From positions 1 through 14,311 of the forward strand of contig JAKBKR010000015.1 in assembly GCA_021832495.1 (NCBI GenBank): 14,311 bases of DNA, in the 5' to 3' direction. Positions 1 through 7,270 of the stretch are shown one piece after another; the first letter of the stretch is position 1; each line of letters opens with the position of its first letter. Below the pieces are notes generated by a model. It was not told the origin of the DNA and did no database searches. It worked only from the letters and a program-made list of their open reading frames with translations. Made by a program: the position numbers and the translations under genes. Source of the DNA: a bacterium (GTDB lineage: Archaea; Thermoplasmatota; Thermoplasmata; Lutacidiplasmatales; UBA184).

Positions 1-2
1 AT

Positions 3-2480
3 GAACTGCCAAACTTACGTCTAGGATGCTTGACCTCACCCCGCGAGCGATTCCTCCCGTGGCGAACGGTCGACGGAAACGAGATCGCACCGAAAGGCAG
101 CCTCGAACTTGAGACCCTGATTCGAGGGGTCTTCGACAAGCAGCGCCTACTCGACCTGCTCCGTCACTTCATCGTCTTTGAGGACGATGGAGGGACTATC
201 TCGAAGAAGGTCGCGGCGTATCACCAATTCCACGCAGTCAACCGCGCCGTCGAGGCAACAGTCAGAGCAGCATCGGAGAAGGGCGACAAGCGGGTGGGAG
301 TCGTCTGGCACACCCAAGGCTCGGGTAAGAGCCTGACGATGGTGTTCTACGCCGCCAAGATCGCGCGGCATCCTACCCTCGCGAACCCGACGCTGGTAGT
401 CCTGACGGACCGTAACGACCTCGACGGGCAGTTGTTCGGGAAGTTCTCGGTGTGTCACTCCCTCCTTCGACAGACTCCCGTTCAGGCGGATTCCGTCGAG
501 CATCTCCAAGACCTGCTGAAGGTCGCCTCGGGCGGAATCGTGTTCACGACCATCCAGAAGTTCCGCCCTGAGAAGAAGGGCGAGAAGTTCCCGCTGCTCT
601 CTGAGCGACGGAACATCCTCTTCATCGCGGACGAAGCGCACCGAAGCCAATACGACTTCATCGATGGGTTTGCCCGCAAGGTCAGGGAAGCGCTGCCTAA
701 CGCGTCGTTCCTCGGTTTCACAGGGACGCCCATCGAGAAGCACGACAGGAACACACGAGCCGTATTCGGGGACTACATCGACACCTACGACATTCACCGT
801 GCCGTCGAGGACGGGGCGACGGTCACAATCTACTATGAAGGTCGGCTCGCCAAACTCGAACTGAAGAAGACCGAGGTCCCCCATATCGACCTCGAGTTCG
901 AGGAGGTCACCGAGGGTGAGGAAGGAACGACCAAGGAGGGCCTGAAGCGGAAGTGGGCCCAGCTCGAAGCGATGGTCGGGACGCCCGAGGGCTTGAGCCT
1001 CCTCGCGAAAGACCTTGTTGCCCACTTCGAGAAGCGGCTGGAAACCCTCGAAGGGAAGGCAATGGTCGTCTGCATGAGCCGCCGTATCTGCGTCGACCTG
1101 TTCAACGAGATCGCAAGGCTCCGTCCGTCCTGGGTTGACGCGGACGATCAGAAGGGGTCGATGAAGGTCGTCATGACTGGTTCGGCCTCGGACGGTCCCG
1201 AGTGGCAGGCGCACATTCGGAACAAGCCGAAGCGGGAGGCGCTCGCGAAGCGGTTCCGTGACCCGAACGACCCGTTCAAGATCGTCATCGTCCGTGACAT
1301 GTGGCTGACGGGATTCGACGCCCCGTCGTTACACACGATGTACGTCGACAAGCCGATGCGAGGGCACGGGCTAATGCAGACCATCGCTCGCGTCAATCGC
1401 ACGTTCAAGGACAAGCCAGGCGGCCTTGTCGTCGACTACCTGGGGATTGCTGACGAGCTGCGCCGAGCGCTTGCGGACTACTCCGCCGAGGACTCGAAGC
1501 GGGCGGGAGTGCCTGTCGAAGAAGCCGTTCGCCTGATGCGGAAGCACTACGAAATCGTCCGCGACATGTTCCACGGCTTCGACTCGAAACCCTACTTCGC
1601 AGGCACGCCCGACGAGCGACTCAAGGTCATTCCCCGAGCTATGCAGCACATCCTTGGACAGGAGGACGGCGAGAAACGCTACCTCAAAGCGGTAACCGAT
1701 CTCTCGAAAGCATTCGCCCTTTCCGTTCCCGACGAGCGTGCGCTGGCGGTTCGAGACGAAGTCGGCTTCTTCCAAGCGGTCCGATCTGCGCTCGCTAAGG
1801 CAACGGTCGAAGGTCGAAAGACCCCCGAAGAGCTCGATAGCGCCGTTCGGCAGATCGTCTCGAAGGCGGTCGTCTCCGACGAGGTCGTCGATATCTTCTC
1901 GGCGGCGGGATTGAAGCGCCCCCAGCTCTCGATCTTCTCGGACGAGTTCTTGGACGAGGTGCGGCGGCTGCCGTATCGTAACCTCGCCCTTGAAGTGCTC
2001 CGTAAGTTGCTCAACGACGAGACGAGAACTTGGTCGAAGCGGAACCTGGTCCTCGGCCGCCAGTTCTCCGAGATGCTCGAAGCGACCATCCGCAAGTACC
2101 AGAATCGTTCCATCGACGCGGCCCAGGTCATTTCATCGCTCATCGATCTGGCAAAGTCCATGAAGGACGCCCGAGACCGAGGAGCCATGCTCGGGTTGAC
2201 GCAAGAGGAAGAGGCGTTCTACGATGCGCTGGTCGCTGCCGACGAAACCGCGCTCGGGGCCTTGGGCGACGAGAACCTTCGGACCATAGCGCGGCAACTC
2301 GTCGAAACGGTGCGGAAGAACGTCAGCATCGATTGGACCGTTAAGGAGACCGTGAGGGCAAAGCTGCGGCTTTACGTCAAGCGGATTTTGAGGGAGCGGG
2401 GGTATCCGCCGAGCGGACAAGAGGCGGCGACGCAGACGGTCCTTCAGCAGGCGGAGTTGCTTTGTGCGGGGTGGACATGA
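3..2480 (+). CDS. hsdR: Type I restriction enzyme R subunit (HsdR), 5'-truncated by window edge
   Basis: This is the ATP-dependent DNA translocase/endonuclease subunit of a type I restriction system. The frame is open to the window start, and the TTG at 30 is not the real start: the residues before it continue the family's sequence. Counting from 30, a YHQFHAV motif lies at 64-70, Walker A TQGSGKS at 95-101, DEAH at 201-204, TGTP at 231-234, motif V (DMWLTGFDAP) near 423-432 and motif VI (QTIARVNR) at 450-457, followed by the long helical C-terminal region. The N-terminal PD-(D/E)XK nuclease domain and any hsdM/hsdS partners would lie upstream of the window. The stop overlaps the next start in an ATGA, so translation is probably coupled. 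The gene lies outside the casposon boundaries. Confidence 0.95.
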   Translation, partial: ELPNLRLGCLTSPRERFLPWRTVDGNEIAPKGSLELETLIRGVFDKQRLLDLLRHFIVFEDDGGTISKKVAAYHQFHAVNRAVEATVRAASEKGDKRVGVVWHTQGSGKSLTMVFYAAKIARHPTLANPTLVVLTDRNDLDGQLFGKFSVCHSLLRQTPVQADSVEHLQDLLKVASGGIVFTTIQKFRPEKKGEKFPLLSERRNILFIADEAHRSQYDFIDGFARKVREALPNASFLGFTGTPIEKHDRNTRAVFGDYIDTYDIHRAVEDGATVTIYYEGRLAKLELKKTEVPHIDLEFEEVTEGEEGTTKEGLKRKWAQLEAMVGTPEGLSLLAKDLVAHFEKRLETLEGKAMVVCMSRRICVDLFNEIARLRPSWVDADDQKGSMKVVMTGSASDGPEWQAHIRNKPKREALAKRFRDPNDPFKIVIVRDMWLTGFDAPSLHTMYVDKPMRGHGLMQTIARVNRTFKDKPGGLVVDYLGIADELRRALADYSAEDSKRAGVPVEEAVRLMRKHYEIVRDMFHGFDSKPYFAGTPDERLKVIPRAMQHILGQEDGEKRYLKAVTDLSKAFALSVPDERALAVRDEVGFFQAVRSALAKATVEGRKTPEELDSAVRQIVSKAVVSDEVVDIFSAAGLKRPQLSIFSDEFLDEVRRLPYRNLALEVLRKLLNDETRTWSKRNLVLGRQFSEMLEATIRKYQNRSIDAAQVISSLIDLAKSMKDARDRGAMLGLTQEEEAFYDALVAADETALGALGDENLRTIARQLVETVRKNVSIDWTVKETVRAKLRLYVKRILRERGYPPSGQEAATQTVLQQAELLCAGWT

Positions 2481-2887
2481 GTTTGCCAGAGGAACGAGCC
2501 TTGGCAACGAGCTCCGCCCCGTCCGACCAGAAGAGCGACGGGCCTAATCCGAAGCCACCGCAAAGCTGGTCGGGGAAGGATTGGGAGGACTTCCTGAAGG
2601 TCGCAGGACCAATCGGAAAGTACCTCGTTGACGCTTGGAAGTGGAAGACCGAGAAGGAGGCCGAGCAGGGAGAGAAATGGGACCGACGCGTCCAATGGAC
2701 CCTCGTCCTGCTCATGGGCTTTCTTGGCGGGATCGTGCTGCTCATGTCGTGGTTGGTGGTTATCGGCAAGGTGAGTGGAGATGCTCTCCTCTTCCTCGTT
2801 GGCGCGGTCGCGAGCTGGATACTATTTGCCACGCAGCGATTCCTGTTCGGTGGTGGTGAGAGTAACGAGGAAAGGCCGCTCCTCTGA
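2477..2887 (+). CDS. Small two-helix membrane protein coupled to hsdR
   Basis: This 136-aa protein of unknown function starts at the ATG that overlaps the hsdR stop (ATGA, 2477-2480), with GGGGTGG just upstream. A TTG at 2462 would add only five residues and is less convincing. The N-terminal half is polar and low in complexity, with a Lys/Glu/Trp-rich stretch before the membrane. Two hydrophobic segments follow at about residues 74-96 and 103-123, separated by a short loop, and the tail is short and charged. I recognise no family. The tight overlap suggests co-expression with the restriction subunit. It might be a membrane-linked accessory of this defence locus, but that is inference from position only. 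Confidence 0.75.
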   Translation: MSLPEERALATSSAPSDQKSDGPNPKPPQSWSGKDWEDFLKVAGPIGKYLVDAWKWKTEKEAEQGEKWDRRVQWTLVLLMGFLGGIVLLMSWLVVIGKVSGDALLFLVGAVASWILFATQRFLFGGGESNEERPLL

Positions 2888-2913
2888 AATCTAATGTTCA
2901 CGAGTAAAGCACC

Positions 2914-3918
2914 ATGGTTAGAGAGTTACTGGATCAGGTTGAACACGCAATAGACAGAGGAGATTACTTCCTGGCCCTGTTTGGAACGTTGTCCCTCCCT
3001 TCTATCTGCGGCGCCCTCGAATCCCAAGATGGGGAAGACCGGGACGGGAGATACGCGAATTGGTTCGATACTTGGGTTGGACAGAAGTACCACGGCTCGT
3101 TTACGGGAGACCAATGCTACTACTTTCGTTGCGCGATGCTGCACCAGGGAAGAGCAACCCATCCAAAACTTGGCTATGACCGAGTCCTCTTCTTGGAGCC
3201 TGCCTTCGCAACGAAGGCTGGACTTGTCCTTCATGACAATGTCCTAAACGGGGCCCTGAATCTCGATGTGGGCATCTTTTGCCGTGATGTAGTTGAAGCG
3301 GTCAAAGCCTGGCTTGTGAGCGCCGAGAGAACGCCTAACTACCAACGCAATTTCGAAAGGGCCTTCAAGAGATACGGGAACGGATTTCCACCGTTCATTG
3401 TCGGCGTCCCAGTCATCACTTCGGGCGGGCCAGTCACTCTCTCGGCCCCGAAGGCGGGCGCGGCTTTGCCAGCGATGCCGCGACCAGGGTTCAATCTCCA
3501 TCTCAGCCTTTCTGCACAAGTATTGGCCAATGCGAGTGCACGAGCCCCTGACAAAGACCCCATGACTGAGGTCTCCAGAGTCGTTCGTTCCTTCTGTGAA
3601 CCTTACTTCCGCTCTTGGATTGAGATCCTGCAAAGAGGAGAGACTCGACTCCAAGATGCGGAGTCGGGGACCGAAGTAATTGTCAAGAGAGATGACGTAC
3701 GTCCAGCCATGATTCTCACGTTTGGCCCTAGGGAGAAAGCGCCCGACTGGCTGAAGGAGTTTCGGTTGGCCTCTGACCTCATCGTGCCCATGGAAAGGGC
3801 CTTTCAGTTTACCACGGCAATCGACAAGAAACTAGGCCGACCCGACCGATGGGGGACCGTAAACGAAATGGTATCGAAGATTGCCGAAGTGTCGTTCTCA
3901 GAAGTCCCAAGTCCGTAG
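2914..3918 (+). CDS. Conserved hypothetical protein with HEPN-like R-x4-H motif
   Basis: This 334-aa protein follows the membrane protein by 26 bp on the same strand. The N-terminal 150 residues look like a conserved helical domain of uncharacterised proteins. They include FRCAMLHQG, with R72 and H77 spaced as in the R-x4-6-H motif of HEPN ribonucleases. Residues 145-200 are a Pro/Gly-rich linker. The C-terminal 130 residues form a separate mixed domain (SRVVRSFCEPYF onward) that I cannot name. Codons use more A/T at third positions than the casposon genes, hinting at a separate origin. A HEPN nuclease next to type I restriction would fit a defence locus, but the fold is not proven here. The start is ATG with no clear Shine-Dalgarno. 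Confidence 0.75.
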   Translation: MVRELLDQVEHAIDRGDYFLALFGTLSLPSICGALESQDGEDRDGRYANWFDTWVGQKYHGSFTGDQCYYFRCAMLHQGRATHPKLGYDRVLFLEPAFATKAGLVLHDNVLNGALNLDVGIFCRDVVEAVKAWLVSAERTPNYQRNFERAFKRYGNGFPPFIVGVPVITSGGPVTLSAPKAGAALPAMPRPGFNLHLSLSAQVLANASARAPDKDPMTEVSRVVRSFCEPYFRSWIEILQRGETRLQDAESGTEVIVKRDDVRPAMILTFGPREKAPDWLKEFRLASDLIVPMERAFQFTTAIDKKLGRPDRWGTVNEMVSKIAEVSFSEVPSP

Positions 3919-3938
3919 AACATCCCCCTGCTCACATG

Positions 3939-4290
3939 ATCAAGAGGTACGCCATGCACCGCGACCGAAAGTATCTCGTTGGGACCCGACGGGCGAATCG
4001 TTCGTCGTCATGTCCTCGTTCGCAAATCGTCCCTCGTCGGCCTCGGTAAGGAAGGGACCAAGCTCGCCGCTCGCCTGAAGCTCGGTAAGACCGCAGCCGC
4101 CGACCCCTCCCTCTTCATCGACTGGAAGAGGCGCCTCCTCGCGATGGGCCGCGCCGAAGCCAGTCGGCTGGGGCTGAGCTGGGATTCGGTCAAGAGGGCC
4201 AAGCGGACGCTGCGACGGACGGGAACGCTGCGAGACGGGCACGGCGGGCGGTTCCTGTCGAGGCTCAAGATCGCCCTTGCGACGGGCTGA
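3939..4290 (+). pseudogene. Decayed C-terminal remnant of a casposon-type PolB
   Basis: From the TTG at 3979 to the TGA at 4290 the translation matches the last ~100 residues of the intact PolB at 10812-13472. VRRHVLVRKSSLVGLGKE aligns with VRRHILVRRSKIVGLGKE, and GRAEASRLGLSWDSVKR with GRAEARRLELPWDFVMR. The preceding residues HRDRK, also present in PolB just before this region, are encoded at 3957-3971 in a different frame, so a frameshift lies between 3971 and 3990. No polymerase motifs remain; the 2914-3918 gene abuts the fragment. It ends 40 bp before the left target-site duplication, in the same orientation as the intact polB. A stand-alone DNA-binding protein starting at TTG 3979 is possible but less likely. 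Confidence 0.75.
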
Positions 4291-4330
4291 CCCTGACTGG
4301 GGGCGGCTGGAGACCTCCGTAGTATAGCGC

Positions 4331-4344
4331 CAAGCTCGGATGGG
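4331..4344. repeat. Left target-site duplication of the casposon
   Basis: CAAGCTCGGATGGG, identical over 14 bp to 14200-14213. It directly abuts the left inverted repeat. A 14-bp duplication is the length known for casposon insertions. The run of G at the junction allows a 12-bp reading instead, but 14 bp gives the longest perfect match with symmetric repeat ends. Confidence 0.9.
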
Positions 4345-4382
4345 GGGGTGATACCAATGGCCCAAGAAGCCATACCACCCCA
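4345..4382 (+). repeat. Left terminal inverted repeat (TIR-L)
   Basis: The repeat begins GGGGTGATACCAAT and ends ATACCACCCCA. Compared with the reverse complement of 14162-14199 it differs only at repeat positions 15 (G/C) and 27 (C/T). It contains two ATACCA copies 21 bp apart (positions 7-12 and 28-33). It should be the site where Cas1 binds and processes the element end. Confidence 0.95.
4369..4376 (+). promoter_or_regulatory. TATA-like box inside TIR-L
   Basis: The AT-containing core CATACC in the inner part of the inverted repeat (ATACC begins at 4372) lies about 27 nt before the GTG at 4399. That is the spacing expected of a leaderless archaeal promoter. The mirror-image arrangement at the right end (ATACC from 14172 to GTG at 14146) has nearly the same spacing. 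The match to the TATA consensus is weak. Confidence 0.4.
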
Positions 4383-4398
4383 AGTCTCGGGGTAGTTC

Positions 4399-4593
4399 GT
4401 GCCGACCGGTCAGCCGCCGAAGACCTTCATCTCCGATCTGCGACCCTCGCGGGCAGCGACCATCGAAGCTACGGTCGTCCAACTTGAGCCGCCCCGTGAG
4501 GTGCCGGCCCGCAACGGTGGAAAGACGGTAGTGCTTGCGAGCCTACAGGAAGAGGCCGTACGCGAGGACCCGGAGGACGGAAATGCATGCTGA
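4399..4593 (+). CDS. Truncated OB-fold (RPA-like) ssDNA-binding protein
   Basis: This 64-aa ORF starts at GTG 4399, just inside the left inverted repeat, with GGGGTAG upstream. KTFISDLRPS followed by VVQLEPPREV and NGGKTVVLASLQ resembles the first strands of archaeal RPA-type OB folds. The fold is not completed: the ORF ends after about three strands, and neither other frame restores the expected continuation. It overlaps the start of the next gene by 11 bp. It may be a remnant of a larger ssDNA-binding protein or a leader ORF. A functional ssDNA-binding protein would fit a self-replicating element, but at this length function is doubtful. Confidence 0.5.
   Translation: MPTGQPPKTFISDLRPSRAATIEATVVQLEPPREVPARNGGKTVVLASLQEEAVREDPEDGNAC
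4572..4576 (+). promoter_or_regulatory. Shine-Dalgarno GGAGG deciding the nuclease start
   Basis: GGAGG lies 6 nt upstream of the ATG at 4583, favouring that start over the in-frame TTG at 4535. Confidence 0.7.
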
Positions 4594-5902
4594 GAAATCA
4601 CCGGGCTCGAGGGGCTTTCGCAGGAGCCTCACTTGGATGCTTCGTAGAAACGCCCCGGTTGCCGCGAGTCTCCGAGAACTGCTGGGTCCGGTAGATGGCG
4701 ATGACCCAAACAACTCTCAAGCTATTATGGCGAGTGAGTCCGTGGACCCTTCGCTTTCGGGAATAGCCATCGATCAGTTCATTCGCTTCGAGTGCCAAAG
4801 AAGAGCCCCGCGCCACACCCACGTCGGGTTGGTGGACTTGGGGTGCTTTGATGTGTATCGCTTCAGTATGAGTGTCTCCTACGAATCGCCACGCGACGGT
4901 TCGCTTATCCTGCCAAAAAAGTATGGGAGGATGGTAAAGGTAGTCGACCAGCTGTACCTTGATGCGTCCCGAGAGCTCAAGCGGTTCAAACGATTGCGTC
5001 GGCCTACCGAACGCGACTTTAGACGAGTGGCTGAACTCTCTGTTCGGCTTGCCGCGCTAGAAAACACACAGGCAGGCGAGCCAGTCTCGATTGACGACAT
5101 CAAATCGGCAAAGGAGGAGGTGGTTAGCGATGTCTTGGCGATGGTCGAGAAAATTCCGAGCGAGGGTATCCTTGGTTTCCCTTTAGGCGATGGGCTGTGG
5201 TTGAATCCTAATCTTGGTCGTCCGTACTCATTGATCACGGCCGCGATACCTGACCTTGTGATTGGCGACACCGTCGTCGATATCAAATCGACCGGGACTC
5301 CATCGTTCCCGCACGAAGCGGCTCAAGTCGTTGCATACGCTCTCATACTGAATGGGGTGCGTGACGGATTACAAGAGAATTACCTTAGGGGCGCGGGGTT
5401 TTTGGTGGATAGGACCCCCGAGATACGTAGGGTCGGAATCTACTGGGCGCGCTTCGGCGTTTGGCAATCAGCACCGCTCCATTACCGGCCCGGAGACCCG
5501 GCTTACCAGAAGACCGTACGAGAGTTGTTTCGCTTGAGTCTCTCGACGCTCATCCCCTCCAAGGGGCAGCCACTGAAGAGCCATGAGGATTGGTGGTGGC
5601 TGAAGCACTGGCGGGCAGCGGGGAACGCAGGGTTCCGAGCGGGACTCTTCGACTTACCGCACTCCTCCCAGACTGAGCACAGCGTGCACACGCAATTGGA
5701 GAAGATGGGCGAGTTTCGATCCGAGGCGGACATGATTGAGGCGGCCCTCAACACGAATCCCTACACGGCCCCTCACCCCGAGGCACGAACCCGGCCGACC
5801 GGGCAGGAGGAGGCAGAGACTGAACCTCGCCGCGCGCTTTCACCAAACCGGGCCGCAGAGCACCGACAGCAAGTGGGCCGGCCGTCACATTTAATGTCAT
5901 GA
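4583..5902 (+). CDS. RecB/Cas4-like PD-(D/E)XK nuclease
   Basis: This is a 439-aa protein from ATG 4583. The PD-(D/E)XK core is visible as IPDLVIGDTVVDIKS followed by QVVAY: D224, D233-I-K235, then Q248-x3-Y252, the Q-x3-Y motif typical of RecB/Cas4 nucleases. Unlike canonical Cas4 it lacks the four cysteines of an iron-sulphur cluster; only two Cys are present, both far N-terminal of the core. The N-terminal 200 residues include a helical, basic stretch (about 115-175), and the last 40 residues are polar and probably disordered. Casposons often carry such nucleases, which might process ends or replication intermediates. Codon use is less GC-rich at third positions than in cas1 and polB, suggesting a separate acquisition. 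Confidence 0.8.
   Translation: MHAEKSPGSRGFRRSLTWMLRRNAPVAASLRELLGPVDGDDPNNSQAIMASESVDPSLSGIAIDQFIRFECQRRAPRHTHVGLVDLGCFDVYRFSMSVSYESPRDGSLILPKKYGRMVKVVDQLYLDASRELKRFKRLRRPTERDFRRVAELSVRLAALENTQAGEPVSIDDIKSAKEEVVSDVLAMVEKIPSEGILGFPLGDGLWLNPNLGRPYSLITAAIPDLVIGDTVVDIKSTGTPSFPHEAAQVVAYALILNGVRDGLQENYLRGAGFLVDRTPEIRRVGIYWARFGVWQSAPLHYRPGDPAYQKTVRELFRLSLSTLIPSKGQPLKSHEDWWWLKHWRAAGNAGFRAGLFDLPHSSQTEHSVHTQLEKMGEFRSEADMIEAALNTNPYTAPHPEARTRPTGQEEAETEPRRALSPNRAAEHRQQVGRPSHLMS
5887..5900 (+). promoter_or_regulatory. Candidate archaeal promoter for RHH-cas1
   Basis: An AT-rich stretch, ACATTTAATGTCAT, stands out in GC-rich surroundings and overlaps the end of the nuclease gene. TTTAATG as a TATA box would place transcription start at about 5915-5920, at the first codons of the RHH gene, so the message would be leaderless or nearly so. 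Confidence 0.4.
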
Positions 5903-5904
5903 TA

Positions 5905-5916
5905 CCATTCGAATGG
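5905..5916. promoter_or_regulatory. 12-bp palindrome over the RHH start codon (candidate operator)
   Basis: CCATTCGAATGG is a perfect palindrome that contains the ATG (5913-5915) of the RHH gene and sits just downstream of the TATA-like element. The position suits autorepression of the regulator and the coupled cas1. Confidence 0.5.
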
Positions 5917-6068
5917 GCGTGGGCCTCGTCCAAGTCGTCATAGCCGAGGGAACTGAGCGACGATTGCGGTTGGAGACCGTCCGTCGTTTCGGCGGAAAGA
6001 AGGGCGATCTCTCGAAGGCGGTCGAAGAGGCTGTCCTTCTTTGGCTTAAGGAAGGGCGCCCCAAATGA
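5913..6068 (+). CDS. Small ribbon-helix-helix-like protein coupled to cas1
   Basis: This 51-aa protein (ATG 5913; alternative GTG 5919) has a plausible RHH layout. A short beta strand (LVQVVIAEG) is followed by a helix with paired basic residues (TERRLRLETVRRF), a turn with FGGKKGDLS, and a second helix (KAVEEAVLLWLKEG). Small archaeal RHH regulators and antitoxins commonly carry such a G-x-K-G-x-L-S-x-A segment. Its TGA overlaps the cas1 ATG (ATGA, 6065-6068), so the two are translationally coupled. It probably binds DNA as a dimer and may repress its own operon through the 12-bp palindrome over its start. This would tie casposase dose to a dedicated repressor. Function is inferred from sequence pattern and position. 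Confidence 0.7.
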   Translation: MGVGLVQVVIAEGTERRLRLETVRRFGGKKGDLSKAVEEAVLLWLKEGRPK

Positions 6069-7270
6069 AGCCCCTCCTCCTCTCAGGCTTCGGCACCTCG
6101 CTCCGCGTAAGCGGCCGCACCCTCGAAGTCGATTGGCGGTCCGAGGGCCGCAAGGAAGCCTACCGACCCCAGCAGCTCCCCTTCGACTCGGTCGTCGTCG
6201 ATTCCCTGACGGGCTCGGTGGGCTTCGAGGCGCTGAGGTTCCTCGCTATTCACGACGTGCCCGTGACGCTGCTTCGATGGAACGGGACGGCGCTTTCGAC
6301 CATTCTGCCCCGAGGGCCTTCCAACGGGGAACTGCGAGTTGGTCAAGTTGAGGCGTACGCCGCCCCCGACCGCCGCCTCAAGATCGCCCACGAGTTCATC
6401 CGCGAGAAGGTCGCGAAGACGGCCTCACTTACCGAGCACCTCTCGAAGACCCTGCCCGTCGCTCCCGACCCCATCCGCGCCGAGATCGCCTCGGACCAAG
6501 GACGGACCCTCAACGACCTACGGGTCTACGAGGCGCGGGTCGCTCAAGCATGGTGGAAGGAGTTCGCGAATGCCGTTGACTCGATCTGGCCGAAGTCGTG
6601 CTTCGTGTCCCGCCGCTCCCCTCAGCGTTCGTGGAACAATTCGGCGGCCGACCCGACCAACGCGCTCCTCAACTACGGGTACTCGCTCTTGGAGTGCGCC
6701 TGCCGTTCGGCTATCGTCTCGGTCGGCCTGCTCCCCGAGATCGGGTTCGTCCATGAGGCGGCTCCCTCGAAGTTCCCACTGGCCTACGACCTCCAAGAGC
6801 CGTTCCGCTGGCTCGTCGACCTCTCCGTTCATGAAGTCCTACGGGACGGGAAGCTCAATCGCAAGCGCGACTTCATCGTCACCGAAAACTACCATGTCCG
6901 CCTTCGACCCACGGCCGCCAAGGTGCTTATCGAGCGGCTCTCGGCGAATATGAACCGCAAGGTGACCGTCGGCGCGCGCAACTACTCGTTCGAGACGCTG
7001 GTAACGGAGACGGCTCGGAAGCTCGCCAAGTACCTGACCGCGCCCAAGTCCCCGTTCGACCTGAGCTATCCATTCGCGGCCGAGGAGGCGGGCTACGTTG
7101 GCTCCGATCTCAAAGGGCGAGTCGCGGCCATGACCTACGCAGAGGCGCGACAGCTCGGAATCTCCAAGGCGGGGCTGTTCTACATGAAGAGGCGAGCGGC
7201 GGAAGGGAAGCCGCTTATGCTCTACTCGAAGGTAAGGGGTCGGCTGGCTTCGGGAGTTTCGAGCTCGTAA
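6065..7270 (+). CDS. cas1: Cas1 family casposase (casposon integrase)
   Basis: This 401-aa Cas1 should integrate the casposon ends into the target site. The conserved Cas1 core is present: VYEARVAQAW with E156, NYGYSLLE, GFVHEA with H230, and YDLQEPFR with D242. These are the Glu-His-Asp metal ligands, with H-D spacing as in other Cas1 proteins. The N-terminal beta domain covers about residues 1-100. A C-terminal extension (about 353-392, TYAEARQLGISKAGLFYMKRR) looks like the helix-turn-helix that casposon Cas1 proteins carry and CRISPR Cas1 usually lacks. Similar modules occur in PolB and in the 9686-10378 protein. No cas2 accompanies it. The 3' end overlaps the convergent AbiV gene by 56 bp. 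Confidence 0.95.
   Translation: MKPLLLSGFGTSLRVSGRTLEVDWRSEGRKEAYRPQQLPFDSVVVDSLTGSVGFEALRFLAIHDVPVTLLRWNGTALSTILPRGPSNGELRVGQVEAYAAPDRRLKIAHEFIREKVAKTASLTEHLSKTLPVAPDPIRAEIASDQGRTLNDLRVYEARVAQAWWKEFANAVDSIWPKSCFVSRRSPQRSWNNSAADPTNALLNYGYSLLECACRSAIVSVGLLPEIGFVHEAAPSKFPLAYDLQEPFRWLVDLSVHEVLRDGKLNRKRDFIVTENYHVRLRPTAAKVLIERLSANMNRKVTVGARNYSFETLVTETARKLAKYLTAPKSPFDLSYPFAAEEAGYVGSDLKGRVAAMTYAEARQLGISKAGLFYMKRRAAEGKPLMLYSKVRGRLASGVSSS

Noticed and set aside
30..32. TTG at 30 as the start of hsdR
   Set aside because: The frame is open to the window edge, the upstream residues continue the family pattern, and essential N-terminal HsdR domains would be missing.
147..1214. Long minus-strand ORF opposite hsdR
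   Set aside because: It is a shadow frame of a strongly conserved gene in GC-rich DNA, with no recognisable protein family.
4316..4330. CGTAGTATAGCGC as the worn end of an older casposon TIR
   Set aside because: It resembles the inner part of the TIR (GTGGTATAGC), but the outer, better-conserved part is missing where it should abut the duplication. It also resembles 13517-13545 downstream of polB, so it is too short to decide.
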